64,000 nucleotides of DNA from NCBI GenBank assembly GCA_051294375.1, contig CM119267.1:6596367-6660366 (forward strand). The letters are read 5' to 3'. The notes under the pieces are model-generated. The model did not search any database, had not been told where the DNA came from, and saw only the letters and a list, made by a program, of their open reading frames with translations. Positions within the stretch are counted from its first letter, which is position 1, and the number at the start of each line of letters is the position of its first letter. Below, piece by piece: positions 33,960-45,648 of this stretch. The DNA comes from Paraspadella gotoi (lineage: Eukaryota; Chaetognatha). The translations under genes and the position numbers were made by a program.

Positions 33960-35234
33960 TTATAAATAAAACGATCCGTCGTTAGAGTTAAGCCTGTTCC
34001 TGAACCGATCGAGTTTAGATTCGACTGGAGGTTGAGCTGGGTGCGGACGTCTCCTCTGCGCACGGATGCGGTGTGGACAAACTGAACAAAATTACCGAGA
34101 TTTTATATAATCGAGAGAGCCAAAAATTAAGAGTAGTTTAGATCAAACCGGTAACGCTTACCTAAAACTTCACATAAGTAACCGTAATGAGAGGCGCAAT
34201 CAACGTCTCCCCATTTGGCGCGGTCGTTTCGGTAATTAAAAACGACGCAGTGCTCATGATTGTTGCGATCATTGTTGGGGCGACCATTTTGCCATCGGGA
34301 TATACCCACGGGCTAAGAGTTAAAATTAGCGTTAGAATTTAAAAAATCGTAAGAAATGGTGCAAGTATTACCAGGCCGGTAGTCCATTTAAAATCGCCTT
34401 TCGTTCTAAAATCATTCAGACCAATCCAAAAGGGGCTTGGTTGTCCATTAGTTAATCCGTAACTAGCGTCAACCGAGTGTTGATCCAAAGGGTTGTTAAT
34501 AGAGGCCAGAAATCCTCCCAGCTGACGGCATTTTAAATTGGCCACACCCCAGGTAACCTTGTCGTCCGGTAAGTAGCGATAGGCGAGATGACAAAGGGGC
34601 GATCGGGGTTTTCCAGGACCTGGCCCTGTCGGGAAATGTTTTAGCTTTTGACGAGTTTCCGTACAAATCAGAAATCAAAAATTTCGGGAAAGACTAACCG
34701 ATTATGTTTGAAGACGGCAAGCAGTCGGATTTCGATTTTTCTGTACAACGACCCAGCTTTTCACTAAAACTCATTCCCTTAGGGCAGGCGAAGACCACAG
34801 GAGCCGCGAGTTCGCGGTTCGAATTTCGGTGGCAGTAAATAAATTTAGACTCGGGCTCCGTTGGGTGGCAGATGGCGTCCTTAGTTTGGCTGTTGCAAGC
34901 ATCGGCAAAAGGATTAACCTTGAGCAGTATTGCCGCGCAATCCGAGTACTCTTTGTAGACGCACGTCTGTTAGCAAAGATGAAATCTGTTGGATTACCCC
35001 CAACCAGGTTGAAGATTGAAGATTCACCTGGAAAATTGTCGAGTAATAATAATTGGGATCGCATAGAGACGTTGTGGCGTGAATCTTGGTATCGTTGCTA
35101 CAAGTGATATAGGCGCCGGCAGTGTTAGGGTGACAAAATGACTTCGTATCACCCCACTGGGCATCGGAACAGAAATACTGCTCGTAAGAGCAGAAAGTTA
35201 AAGGCAGAAAAAGAATAAAAACGAACGACTTCAT
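33960..35234 (-). CDS. Secreted chitin-binding / C-type lectin protein
   Basis: Five exons (35,028-35,234; 34,699-34,966; 34,372-34,625; 34,162-34,312; 33,960-34,081) encode 333 residues in agreeing phases. The signal peptide is MKSFVFILFLPLTFCS. Two Cys-rich CBM14-like modules follow (CSDAQWGDTKSFCHPNT...; CVYKEYSDC...CHPTEPESKFIYCHR). Then a C-type lectin domain, residues about 170-290, has PFWIGLNDFRTKGDFKW, a QNGRPNNDRNN loop and WGDVDC. The C-terminus is a short basic, proline-containing tail. The stop lies 79 bp from the start of the next lectin gene. It shares domain order with its neighbours and is probably a tandem paralogue. Confidence 0.85.
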
Positions 35235-35411
35235 CTTGTCTGAAAAAAATATAAAAACTAGAAAAATTGTAAAAAAGCAAAATCGTAAAATATGGAAGCC
35301 AAATAAACTGGTCGAGCTGTAGTAAAAAAAGTTTCATTTTCGAAGCCGTATCCTCATGGTTTGCATACTGTAAAAGAAATATCAAAACGAAAGTGAGATC
35401 GTATTTAAAAG

Positions 35412-38020
35412 TTATTTAATCACTGGCAAACCTGGAATTTGACATAAAAACGGCTTATTGATATTGCAGTCCGCGTCATCCCATTTGCCCTGTTCTCTGT
35501 AATTGATTTGAAGACAATGCTGCCTGTCATCTCTAGAATCAGGTTCGCCCGGGAACCAATTTGTGAACGAAACAAGCTGTGGAGGAAAAGGTTTGGTTAA
35601 GGAAAAAAACTTTAAACGGATAAAAATAAATTGACCTGTCCCGAGGACCACCGCCAAGTTCCTTCGGAAACCATATCTGTAGCGCCGATCCACATCCGTG
35701 TATCAGCACTGACGAGATCGCGAACGCGCTGTTGGGTCAGCCTATCCGTGATCGTCGCTAAAGTTCCGAATTGAGCCTCACAGACAAGACGGGCCGAGTG
35801 CCAGTCAAGCGGCTCGTTGTGGACATCGTAATGCAGCTCGCATTTGGGTGGGATGTACGGCGGAGGGACAGGTGGCCTAGTCATGGTTCTCGTGGTGGTG
35901 TATCGACTGGTAGTTGTGGTGGTTGTGGTAGTTGTGGTAGTTGTGGTAGGTCGCGCAATACATTCGTCTGGAATCGGATCGCACATTCCAATCGGCGAAC
36001 AGCACTGGTTCTTTGAGTTCCATGATCGACCGGGCGGGCACGGGTGGCAGAGAACGCGTCCGCTCTTCTCACAGATCAAATAACCGTTGGAATTGTGAGG
36101 ATCGCAAATTGAAACCCTGTATGCTTGCCCTCTTGTAGCTACGGCGCAAACGCATTGTTGCAAAGGTGTAACGTTGCATGGAACGCAGCCAGGAGGCTTG
36201 GTAGTAGGCGGGGGAAGAGTCGGTATTGGCGTGGTTCTCCGACGGCAGGGGAGAGGCACAGGGCAAAAGGTGGGCTTGAAAGCGCAGGTTCGAAGATTAT
36301 TGTTCCAGAACATTCCGGGATCGCATGATTTAAGAAAAGCGCGATATTGACGGCATTCAATGTAACCGGATTTCAACAGGGGATCGCAATATTCGAAATT
36401 TATTTGGCCAGTGATCGCCGGCATATTGCGGCAGATACAATTGTGAAGGCGCTTAGGTGGCCGGGAAGTTGGTGGAAGGGTGGGCGGATAAGTGGGACGC
36501 GTCGTTGTCGAAGGCCAGGTCGTGGTGGAAGTGGTGGAACCCGAACATGCCGGAAATTCGAGACAACGTTTCGCCTGAACTCGTGAGGGCTTTAAGCAGG
36601 TCATCTTGAAGTCGCTCCACCAGAGCCCGGCAGGACAAGGTTGGCAAATCGGATCGGCAAAGAGGTTTGCGCGATTGCATACGAGGAAGTTGTTTGGTTT
36701 GCCAGGGAAGCACACAAGGTTATCTTGGTTCCGTGCTTGAGCGAGAAACTCGCGGCAAATGCATCGGTGCAACTCGGTGACAGGACAATCGATGCAACCG
36801 TGTTGGTTGCTCGAAGGACTTGGAGAAATAGGGTTAACGGGATTGCGGGGGAGCGGAGGAAATGTGTTCGGTAAGGAATAGACAGGTGGGCGAGTTGGAA
36901 GCTTCGGCGCGTCGCCGCATGGTGGTTGATAATTGCAAACTGGTCGGAAGTCGCAGCACTGGGTCTCATCGTTCCATCCCAATTGCTAAATTTAAAAATT
37001 TTAAACGCTTAAAGTCCGCTGATAAAAACTGAATGAAGTTAAATCTAAAATAACATTAATATCGTGACAAATGCAAGTTCATTTTAATTGATCTAACTTA
37101 CCTCGGGGCACTTGTGCCTGACGGCGCCAACTCCTCGGATGCATACAACGAAAGTATGGTGATTTTTAGGGTCGCAACGGTAAACGTGGTCTTTCACAGA
37201 ATTCCGCAATATTTCCTTGCAGGAACATTGTTGCTCAGCGGTTCCTTTGCAGGCCCTGTCCGGACAGTACGAGTATGGATCGCGTACTGAAAATAACATG
37301 TCAGAAACAATAAAGGTGGGAAATTTAAATTAAAAGCAAAAGGCACTCGCCTCGCATGTTCGCCGCAGAAACAATGTCTTCTGTAATGGGACAATCTGTG
37401 TCTTCTTCTTTGTCGACGCACTTTCGGCGTCGGTGGCTGAAGAACTTTTTACATTTTTCGTTTTTGGCCATCGCCGTGTTAGGGGGACATACGATGAAGC
37501 CATCCTTTCTTTCCGGATCGCAGATGAGATGGGCCGTCAGGTCTGGCGAGTTATCCTGGGTCTCGAGATAAGCGTCGCAGAGAATTTGCTCACGAGATCG
37601 CGTCCGGTTCAAAGAAGCGGCGCACGTGGAATACTCCTCGACGGCGACGCAAGCCTGATGCGAAGGATCAAATAAAATATACAAATTTAAGTTTCAGGTT
37701 TGGTCGATTTCGTTAAGACAAAGGAAACAATCAGCATGCGCGATTCTATTTACCCTGATTCTCTCATTGAAGTGATAGAGTGGACTTTCGCAAGCCATTT
37801 CTTCTGCGCGTATAACCCATATTTTGTCAGAATCGACCTTGGTTCTGACGGTGCACAGGATGTATTCGGTCGAGGAGTCGGGATGGCACAAGTAATGAGT
37901 TCCCGAGATGTAATCATATCTGGTATAATTATGATCAGCGCAATGTTGCCAGACGTCGAGGCAATCGCCGTGAAACGGCGCCAAAGTCATAAAAAAAATA
38001 AAAGGGACCAAACGCCACAT
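35412..38020 (-). CDS. Secreted multi-CBM14 / C-type lectin protein
   Basis: Five exons (37,754-38,020; 37,351-37,654; 37,102-37,286; 35,636-36,985; 35,412-35,576) encode 756 residues. The signal peptide is MWRLVPFIFFMTLAPFHGDC. About six Cys-rich modules of CBM14/peritrophin type follow (cores such as YLCHPDSSTEYILC, LICDPERKDGFIVC, YRCDPKNHHTFVVC, SICDPHNSNGYLIC). Pro/Thr-rich linkers separate them, one encoded by ACN triplets. The C-terminal lectin domain, about residues 640-750, has WIGATDMVSEGTWRW, FPGEPDS (EPD tripeptide) and WDDADC. Intron 2 uses a GC donor (CGAG|GCGAGT at 37,351); only this choice keeps the frame. The start Met lies against a 10-N gap that splits a short duplicated sequence. 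Confidence 0.85.
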
Positions 38021-38022
38021 TA

Positions 38023-38032
38023 NNNNNNNNNN
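38023..38032. other. Assembly gap (10 N) in lectin 5' flank
   Basis: About 28 bases ending CCAAACGCCACATTA occur on both sides of the gap, so the contigs overlap and were not merged. The true 5' flank is likely the sequence after 38,060. Confidence 0.9.
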
Positions 38033-38104
38033 ATAAACAAAATAAAAGGAACCAAACGCCACATTATTAAATATTACAGCCGACCTGAAAATCTAAATTT
38101 TTAA

Positions 38105-38724
38105 CAAATTATATATTACATTGAAACTAAGTAAACTAAAGCAAACGGGTTAATAATTAATCTTACAAAAACGAATAATATTATTCACTTATCCCTTTGC
38201 AACAGTACAGTTTTATAATAAATAAAAGACCAGTTGAAATAAAGAAAAGGATGAGAAAGGGAAGCGTGGACTCATCTTCGCCGCGTCGACCCCATCTCCT
38301 CATCTTGATTGGTTGAAACTTTAAAGCCTGACCAATGCTCCTCCTCCTCTTCCTCCTCAGCGCTTCCATTAAGGACAAGTTAGATATCTCGATCCGAGCT
38401 CGGGATAGATAAGTTTTACGAAAGTCATAAGGCTGCAAGTTTAAACGTTTTACATTTCTTACAGACCCTTACTCTTTTCGAAACTTTTTTTTTCTTTTAA
38501 TCATAGGTAATTCATTGTTTTTGATCCATCTAATTTAACGCATTTTTAGCCGTCTTCGCGGTCCAGTTTAGCGAGCATTAATTTTTAAAAGATTTGTCGA
38601 GATGAATCGGCTTAGGGAAATCTGTTAAAAACCGTTCATGTCGTAAAAGCATGGAGTTTTTAAAAGGAATGGGGGGAAATTGCCCCTTTTTATGCAGCCT
38701 CATAAATTAACCCAACAAACTATT
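38105..38724. promoter_or_regulatory. Divergent intergenic region
   Basis: 620 bp lie between the minus-strand lectin cluster and a plus-strand gene, so it should hold both promoters. A GGAGGAAGAGGAGGAG-type purine tract (complement, 38,335-38,360) and AAACTTTAAAGCC near 38,315 are the only marked features. No defined core promoter can be called. Confidence 0.3.
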
Positions 38725-40352
38725 ATGAGTATTTGGATCTGGATTGCGTTATTTTTCTTTCTCGAATACTACGGTTCGTCCGAAGAGGGAGCAGCAGTTT
38801 TGCGGAAATCAGCAACGAGAAACAAAATTCGATCTGCGATTGAAAGCGCCGGGTCAGTTAGACCGAAATGTTTTAAGAAATTGTCTGAGAATAATATGCA
38901 AATAACTAGCAGTAATTAGCTTTAAGTATATTGGCTGTAATTGTTTATAATATCAAAATTTTAAGTGTCGACAAATAAACTTTAATGTATATAATCGAAA
39001 TATCGTTCCTAAAAGAGACTCGAAAACGAATATTCATCTCCATGGTTTTCTGCCTGGCGATGACGGGATTCTAACGATCGAGAAAAAAGCGAATGTCGAG
39101 GATGGCAACGGCAAATCTATCAACTTGGAGGAATGGCATCCATCACGAATGGCGGATGAGATCCCCGAATCGTCTTTGCTCGATTATGAAAGCGATCAGC
39201 GTCACCTGGGCGACATACACCTCAAGCTAGAAGCAAGGAGAAAACAGAGGCCGGGGAATTTAACGAGGGAGTTTGAGGACATCGGCGCCGATCTGCCGGC
39301 AAAACAAAACGAATCTGACGTGAGTAGAACTCGCATTCGAAAAGCAACCTAAGATGGTTATGTAAGCATTACTGCACGATTAAATAAATCGTAATTTACT
39401 ACTGATGGCAATACTGAGTCCTTTGTTACTAGAGCGGAGTTCCTTGGTGGATTATCCTTCTCCTCGTACTCATCGTTCTGGCTATCATCGCTTTGCTGTT
39501 GCTTTATTTTTGGCTTCGTAAGAAAAGAGAGGAAGGTAAGGGACGCAATCTATTCCTAGTTCGGGTGATATTTAGTTAGACAAGTAATCTTGCAATTTTT
39601 TTCAATTTTCGCTAATGTCTTAGAAATACCCCGGATAGTTATTACTGTTTCAGTAGAATTAATAATCCTTACCGAGTTCTAAATCGATTTAAAAATGAAG
39701 CTATTTCAAATCTCCTGAAGCACTTCACCGATTTCGTTACCAACTCAGAAAAAAAAGAACCAGAGCCAGTTCGCGTACACGGCCACGCCACCTACAGAAT
39801 CGTATCCCTCAACGACCCAAGAGTTAGAAATTGTCTCAGCGCCGGTAAGAAATTTAATTTTTATTTTTAAAAATGATTTGGGTTAATTTTACACGCGCGG
39901 ACCGGGGCTAGGCTTAATGGTAGTTTAAGAGGTAAAATTTTATTTTTTCCGACCGGGGTTTTAATTTTTTTAAAATATTTAAAAATATTTAATTACTTTT
40001 AAACCATTCTCAACCCGGCAAAAGTAAAATTTAGCCAGTTAAATTTTATTTTCGCCGACCGCGGTTATGGCGGGTTTTGAAAAACTATTTAAAAATACTT
40101 TTTATTTTTTTTTAAATATTACCAAATTACCTTAACCCTAAACCAGATGTAAGGACAGATGAAAGTAAGGAGATGGAAAAAGAATAAGTGAATTTGAAGT
40201 TGGCAAAAATTTTGCCTTTTTAATTTTTAGGATACATCGATGAAATCACTGAAATGCACGAGGAGGAAGAACTTAATGAACCTGTTGAACTACACGGGGT
40301 TCATTCTAGCGAGTTTCCAAGTCACAAAAAAGGACAATATCAAAGGAAATAA
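38725..40352 (+). CDS. Unrecognised single-pass type I membrane protein
   Basis: Five exons (38,725-38,852; 39,016-39,319; 39,433-39,535; 39,749-39,844; 40,231-40,352) encode 250 residues with matching phases. The signal peptide is MSIWIWIALFFFLEYYG. An acidic/basic ectodomain of about 125 residues follows (GFLPGDDGILTIEKK; RMADEIPESSLLDYESD). Then comes a clear membrane helix, WWIILLLVLIVLAIIALLLL, a stop-transfer YFWLRKKREE, and a short cytoplasmic tail with two HG-containing segments (VRVHGHATYRIV; VELHGVHSSEF) and an EEEELNEP acidic run. There are no Cys in the ectodomain. The frame is also open to an upstream Met at 38,680. Intron 4 contains a GACCGCGGTT repeat copy. I do not recognise the family. 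Confidence 0.7.
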
Positions 40353-40451
40353 GGGCGATACTCCGTAGGAAACACTCGACAAATTCATTTGCGCCTGCTT
40401 ATACTTATTTACCTAATTATAAGTTTCAAGTGTACATTCTAAATCGTTCAA

Positions 40452-40457
40452 AATAAA
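40452..40457 (+). terminator. Poly(A) signal AATAAA
   Basis: AATAAA 100 bases after the stop of the membrane protein gene. Confidence 0.6.
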
Positions 40458-40459
40458 AC

Positions 40460-41136
40460 GGTGAAGATAGTCATTTCTTCTACTTTGAAAATACTTCAAA
40501 AATTATTACTTTCAGTCGAAGTATTTTCGACTCAGATATTCATGAAAATTTTCAAATTACTTGTTTCACTATTTTTTATTTTTTATTTTTATATTTTATG
40601 AAAGATTTACCTTTTAATCTATATTCTTTAAATATATATTGCTTTCTTAAAAATTTTTTACTTATCATTATATCTAATAACTCATTTTGGGAATGGGAAG
40701 TCAGTGTTGTCTTCTGGAAATAGAGGAAGCATCTACACAACACAAGGTTAGATTACAATCTGTCCTAGTTTTTTAATAGATATCACGTCATTCCTGTTAG
40801 AAAGTCATTAATGAAAAATCATAATATCTAATAGGCTGAACAGAAAGGGGTGGGAATGGATAATTTTTTGATGGGGGACCAAAGTTATATATGATTTTTT
40901 GTTTAAAAACTAATAGGGATATTCGGATAATATCATTTTGATTTGAAAAATTGAGAATCCGATAGCTCTGTTTAGTAACGTGATTCAATATTTTTTGTAT
41001 ATTTCTTTTTTTCATTTGTTTAATCATTATTATACGGAACGCCAATAATTATTTTTAAGTATTTTTTGTCATATTTTTAGTGACGAAAAAATCCCATTAT
41101 GAAATAAAAGATTTCCCCTTTTCAGTTTTCTTTAAA
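40460..41136. other. Intergenic / 5' region of HMG-box gene
   Basis: AT-rich. Two good acceptors close to the next start (ATATTTTTAG at 41,080 and TTTTCAG at 41,125) suggest a 5' untranslated exon upstream that I cannot place. Confidence 0.35.
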
Positions 41137-42827
41137 ATGGGTGAATCTATCCATTCGTTCGAATCCAGTCTCCGTTGGCATGAGCCGGTAAGAGTGGAGA
41201 ACTCCGAGTTGATGGTGGTTTTACCTGAAGTTCCCGAAGATGAGTTGCGTCACAACAAATTACCGGATATATCGTCCATTCTTCCTACAAGATCGCTTGA
41301 CACATCCGATGGGTCGACGCAAACGTTATACCCCAATAATTTCGCAGATCATTCTTTGGGCAAAGATGCCCACATGAATTTCAGCAATAGTTTCTCGCCT
41401 TCAACGTTACACCCAATCTTTCCACCCGTGTCTTTAGTAACATTGGTCGTTCCTGAAGAACAAGCGGTTACAAATAACTATGCTCATATACAGGAGCAAA
41501 ATATGTTTCTACCCAAAAGTTCATTATCTCAAATATCTTCTTGTGAGCTATCCCCTTGCGAGGTAATTTGGACTGAGGCCGACAGTGATCTAAAAATTAG
41601 GCCTAACTCGTGTGTACAATCACCATTGCCTTCCCATGTCTATTTTCCTGCTGATACCAATGAACAGCCACGTTTACCGCAAGGCGTGATGCCGAATTCA
41701 CAAAACGCACAGATTTTTTCACCGAAAGCCCGACTACATTCGACAAATGCACAAATACAGATGCACACAACTTTGCCAAATATCCAAACGCCTTCAAATG
41801 CGAAACTGGCATTTTCAAATATGCCAACTACTTTTCCTCATATACATCAACGATTGCCTCGGGTAATGCCAACTATTTTACCAAATACGAAACTCCCATT
41901 GTCAACTCATCAGCCAATTATGTCAAACGTACAGTCAGTTGTACGTCAGGAGATCAACTCATCAAATAATCTGTGCATATCTACGACACCTCAGCGGAAG
42001 GATAAACAAATCAAACGTCCGATGCTGAAAAGGCCGTTGAATTCCTTTTTGTTATGGCTACGGGACAATCGCCATCTACTGACAACGGACCCCATATTTG
42101 CATCAAAAACTCATGTTGAGCGTACCAGGTTGATATACAATTAAATTTTTAATGAAAAAACAATTGGCTTAAAGTATTAATCTAAAATTATTTTAATGTT
42201 AATTTTTATGTTAATGGAAATTGTGGATATATCAGAATGTGGAGCGTTGTCTGGAAAAAAATTCCGAGTGAAATGAAAAAACGTTACGAAGAAGAATCGA
42301 AGAGACGTAGGGAAGAGTTCAGTAGAAAATTGGATCGTATCAATCAGAAATATTGCAGGTGAGAATGTTTTTCTAGTTATTTTTTTAAAATAGTTTTGCC
42401 AATAAGTATAATAATAATAGTAATCAAAACATAACTAATTTTTAATTTATTATGAAGTAGCTGTTTCTTCAGAAGTAAGAATGCGCCACCTAATCGCCAC
42501 TTTTTACAATTCCTTTCAAGAAGTCGCTCATCCACGGGCGTCGGAATCATTGACATTACTTCGTCACCAGAACACGTCAGTACGCACGAAGAATCGTCTC
42601 GGGCCACCTCATCGGGAAATGTTAGCGAGCGACGACTGCTCAAACAGAAAGAGTCTATCCTACGGAGAATCTCAGTCATTCAGCGCGAACTCCGCAGAGA
42701 ACAGGGGGCTTTGCTTAGAGTGGAGGACCAGCTGCGTCAAGTAATCCTCGACGCGTCAACCACAAAAGGAACTGAACAGAAAACTCTTGGGATGGTCACC
42801 CCAACTGGACGACGTTTAGCTGATTAG
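41137..42827 (+). CDS. HMG-box transcription factor, SOX-like
   Basis: Three exons (41,137-42,128; 42,236-42,358; 42,473-42,827) encode 489 residues. The frame is open upstream of the chosen ATG (MGESIHSFESSL) but without another ATG. Residues about 297-370 form an HMG box split by an intron: KRPLNSFLLWLRDNRHLL, then VVWKKIPSEMKKRYEEESKR. The RPLNSFLLW core corresponds to RPMNAFMVW of SOX proteins, so minor-groove DNA binding is expected, but the box is divergent. About 290 N-terminal residues are Pro/Ser/Gln-rich with short degenerate repeats. The C-terminal exon has a Ser-rich linker and a possible coiled coil (RRLLKQKESILRRISVIQRE). A SoxH/Sox30-type arrangement, with the box far from the N terminus, is possible but unproven. 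Confidence 0.8.
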
Positions 42828-42895
42828 CTTCTATTTTAGTTATATGCCTAGATACTGTTTATTGCAAACAATGAAATTTAAATTATATATGTGCG

Positions 42896-42901
42896 AATAA
42901 A
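42896..42901 (+). terminator. Poly(A) signal AATAAA
   Basis: AATAAA about 70 bases after the HMG-box gene stop. Confidence 0.6.
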
Positions 42902-43244
42902 ATTTTTAAGATTGTTTTGTGATTAAATTTACTACCTAGTTTAATCATACTCAATTAGTATTGCAGACTTGATTTGTTCAAAAGAGAAATGGAACAAATT
43001 AGAAGTAGGTGTGCCGCCCATTCACGAACGGTTTGAGACTTGCTCAATGTTTCATTAAAATATCCGTCAAAACTAATCGTCAAACTCTCAAGCCCGGGAC
43101 AAATTTATAGGAATGACCTTAGCACTGAGACTTAAGACTCTATTGCTTAAAAATTGGACGTTAAATTGGGTTAAACCGATTTCGTTCTAATCTGTGGGGG
43201 AAAAAAGGGGTTGGCGGGAAAATGAATTGGGTGAATCAACTGCG

Positions 43245-44811
43245 ATGGAGAAGAAAACCCCCATCCGAACTCCTTCCGTCACCCTACCTAATGAGGTATG
43301 GCAGTTTTATTGGAAGTAATTCCGTGTCATCCCATTCGTACATCTTTCTGTTGCAGCGGTAAGGGCGAGAGTCGAATCGTGCTGTATCCCTTTGATAAAG
43401 CTCCGCCGTACGTCACCAACAATTCTTATATACGTCACGGTTACAGAGCGGACCTTTCTATCAGTCTTTGCCTTCGGGTGCAGTTTGTTAAAAAAAACCT
43501 CGATAAGTGAAAGTGATGGCTATGAAGAAAAATAAATTGAATTTTAGTCAATATTCACTTGGAACAACGACACCTTTAGCATTTGGAGTCATTTGTTGGG
43601 ATTTTTTTACTTCATCTGGTTAATGTACAAGTTCAATTTTATCATCACTCCGACGATTCGTACGTAGAAAGCATGTATATTGTATAAGTTATTTACGATA
43701 TTGTTACTTAATTAGTTAATGTTACAAATAAATTTTGTAACTTAGGATTCTCATGAAAAGTTGGGCAGTTTACCTAATCGAGTAACGAATCTGTATCATT
43801 TGGAGTCAGAATTTTAAATAAGTGAACGATTAACTATTTTAATTTCCTTTGAAAGAGCGGGCGGACTTCGTCGATATTATAGTGGGCAACATATCACTTT
43901 TTACTTATCAAATTGCAATGGTGTTATCTGCGTTGTATCACTGTTTTTATTGTCAGAGGAAAGTAATTGTTTTCTAGGAACCTTTCTATGAATAATTACA
44001 ATTACCTTGCCCTAAAATTATCTCTACAGTGCGCAGTCTGCTGAAAAATGGTTGGGGCTTGACCTTTCTGGCATCACAGCAGCCACAACGGGTGGATATA
44101 TTTCTGGCATTAGTTTCGCCTTTCAGTGTTTTCCCTTCTGGCGAAATCTTTATATCGGATTAGCCGCCTCTATTTTAATTCTAACTTTGGTAGGAATTTT
44201 GTAAAATTATCTTCGATGTTTAATGTGCAAACTGATGTACAATTCAAAGTTTTAATAAATATTAGCGTACTAACTAAAATCAATTATGACCAAGGCTCTT
44301 CCTACAACATGCGATTCGTATCTAAAGCCAGAAGGAACTCCGGTCAGAGTAACCTTGCATATAATTTCCATATTATTTGGTATTCTTCCTCTTATTCACT
44401 TTGTCGTACTCTTAGGTTTGATGGGATTACAGTAAACAGTTTTAGAATATTCATTTAATTGAATTGATAACCATTATTTTTCAGGTTTCTCTCCATTGGT
44501 AATGAGCATGCTTTGGAAAGTTGTTCATCTATATTCTGCAATGGGAATTTCTTTTTCATTCTATATGTTGGAAATACCCGAAAGGTACTTTCTAGAAATG
44601 AACACTTGCTTATTTAATAAGCTCTACTAAGTAATTATTCAATGACAGATTCTTTCCCGGATACCTGGATTTTTTTGGCCAAAGCCATCATTGGTGGCAC
44701 ATTGGAATTTTTTACTCTCTTGCTTATTGGCACAATTGTTCCATTAAGTTCATGCAGGACAAAGAAGGATTTTATGGCCTCTACTGCTACACGCTGACGT
44801 TAGGTTTATGA
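43245..44811 (+). CDS. PAQR3: PAQR3-like seven-helix receptor
   Basis: Eight small exons (43,245-43,315; 43,357-43,477; 43,548-43,659; 43,856-43,962; 44,037-44,189; 44,295-44,415; 44,485-44,584; 44,649-44,811) give 315 residues, close to vertebrate PAQR3 (311). All phases agree. The start region YPFDKAPPYVTNNSYIRHGY and the helix-1 region SIFTWNNDTFSIWSHLLGF match the family. The conserved S-x3-H (SALYH), the Asp of LDLSG and the C-terminal H-x3-H (SHHWWH), the presumed metal-site residues, are all present. PAQR3 of vertebrates is a Golgi protein that tethers Raf; that role here is inference. The family motif Glu/Asn in helix 1 is replaced by Asp/Ser (NDTFSIWSH). Intron 1 is only 41 bp, and intron 5 has a textbook TACTAAC branch point. 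Confidence 0.9.
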
Positions 44812-44981
44812 CTTTTTTTTGTTCTTTGATACAGTTTTTCGTAAGATTATAACACTAAAAAGCAACTACTGTATTAAGTAAACACTAAACAGTTTTGTCG
44901 CTGTTGGACCAGTGTTGGTGCGAAAAATCCAATAGAATCTTGACGGTCCAATCGGCAGCAGTAAAAAGTCTAAAGAGAAAA

Positions 44982-44987
44982 AATAAA
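44982..44987 (+). terminator. Poly(A) signal AATAAA
   Basis: AATAAA about 170 bases after the PAQR stop. Confidence 0.45.
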
Positions 44988-44989
44988 AC

Positions 44990-45648
44990 TATTGAAAATT
45001 ATGACGGGTAATATATTCTTAGGATTGTAACTAATTTTAAAAACCTAAACAAGCATGTTTTTGAAATAAAATCACCTTAAAATTTGATAAAAATTATTGG
45101 TCTCAATATAAAATGAAATAAAAATATATTCTGCGCCTTGTTTAGAACAAATTGGTTTGGCAACCAAGATCAATAAACTAAGAAAAATAAGAAAAAACAG
45201 CAGCATATTATAAGAAAAAACAACAGCATTTTATTTTCTAAAAAATTAATAAGTTTTCTATTGAAAGTTATTTTTTTTAGCTTGTTAGACATTCAGAGGT
45301 TTTATCCATAATGAAATTCAATTCAAATGTCATTTATGAAAGTGAAGTTTTCCAAACCAAATTTTACACACATTTGAATTTCACACTATAACTTTTCGAA
45401 TATTCGTAAAAAGGACGGAAAGAAAGGCGCATTGTCAGAACGGACTCTTCGTCCACAACATAAGTCGCAAAGAAAATCGTAAAATTAACACGTCATTTAA
45501 ATAAACACGAACTACGTTCTACTTCTAGGAGTTACATAAAAATTCCTGTTATAATTGATGTAGTTTTTACTTAGTAACTTCAAAAAGTTTACATAAACGA
45601 GTTTTTTCTCCTTGACAAATCCTTTCTTGCGAGAGACCGATTCAAATT
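44990..45648. other. Convergent intergenic region, no feature
   Basis: AT-rich sequence between the 3' ends of the plus-strand PAQR gene and the minus-strand coiled-coil gene. Nothing further is supported. Confidence 0.5.
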
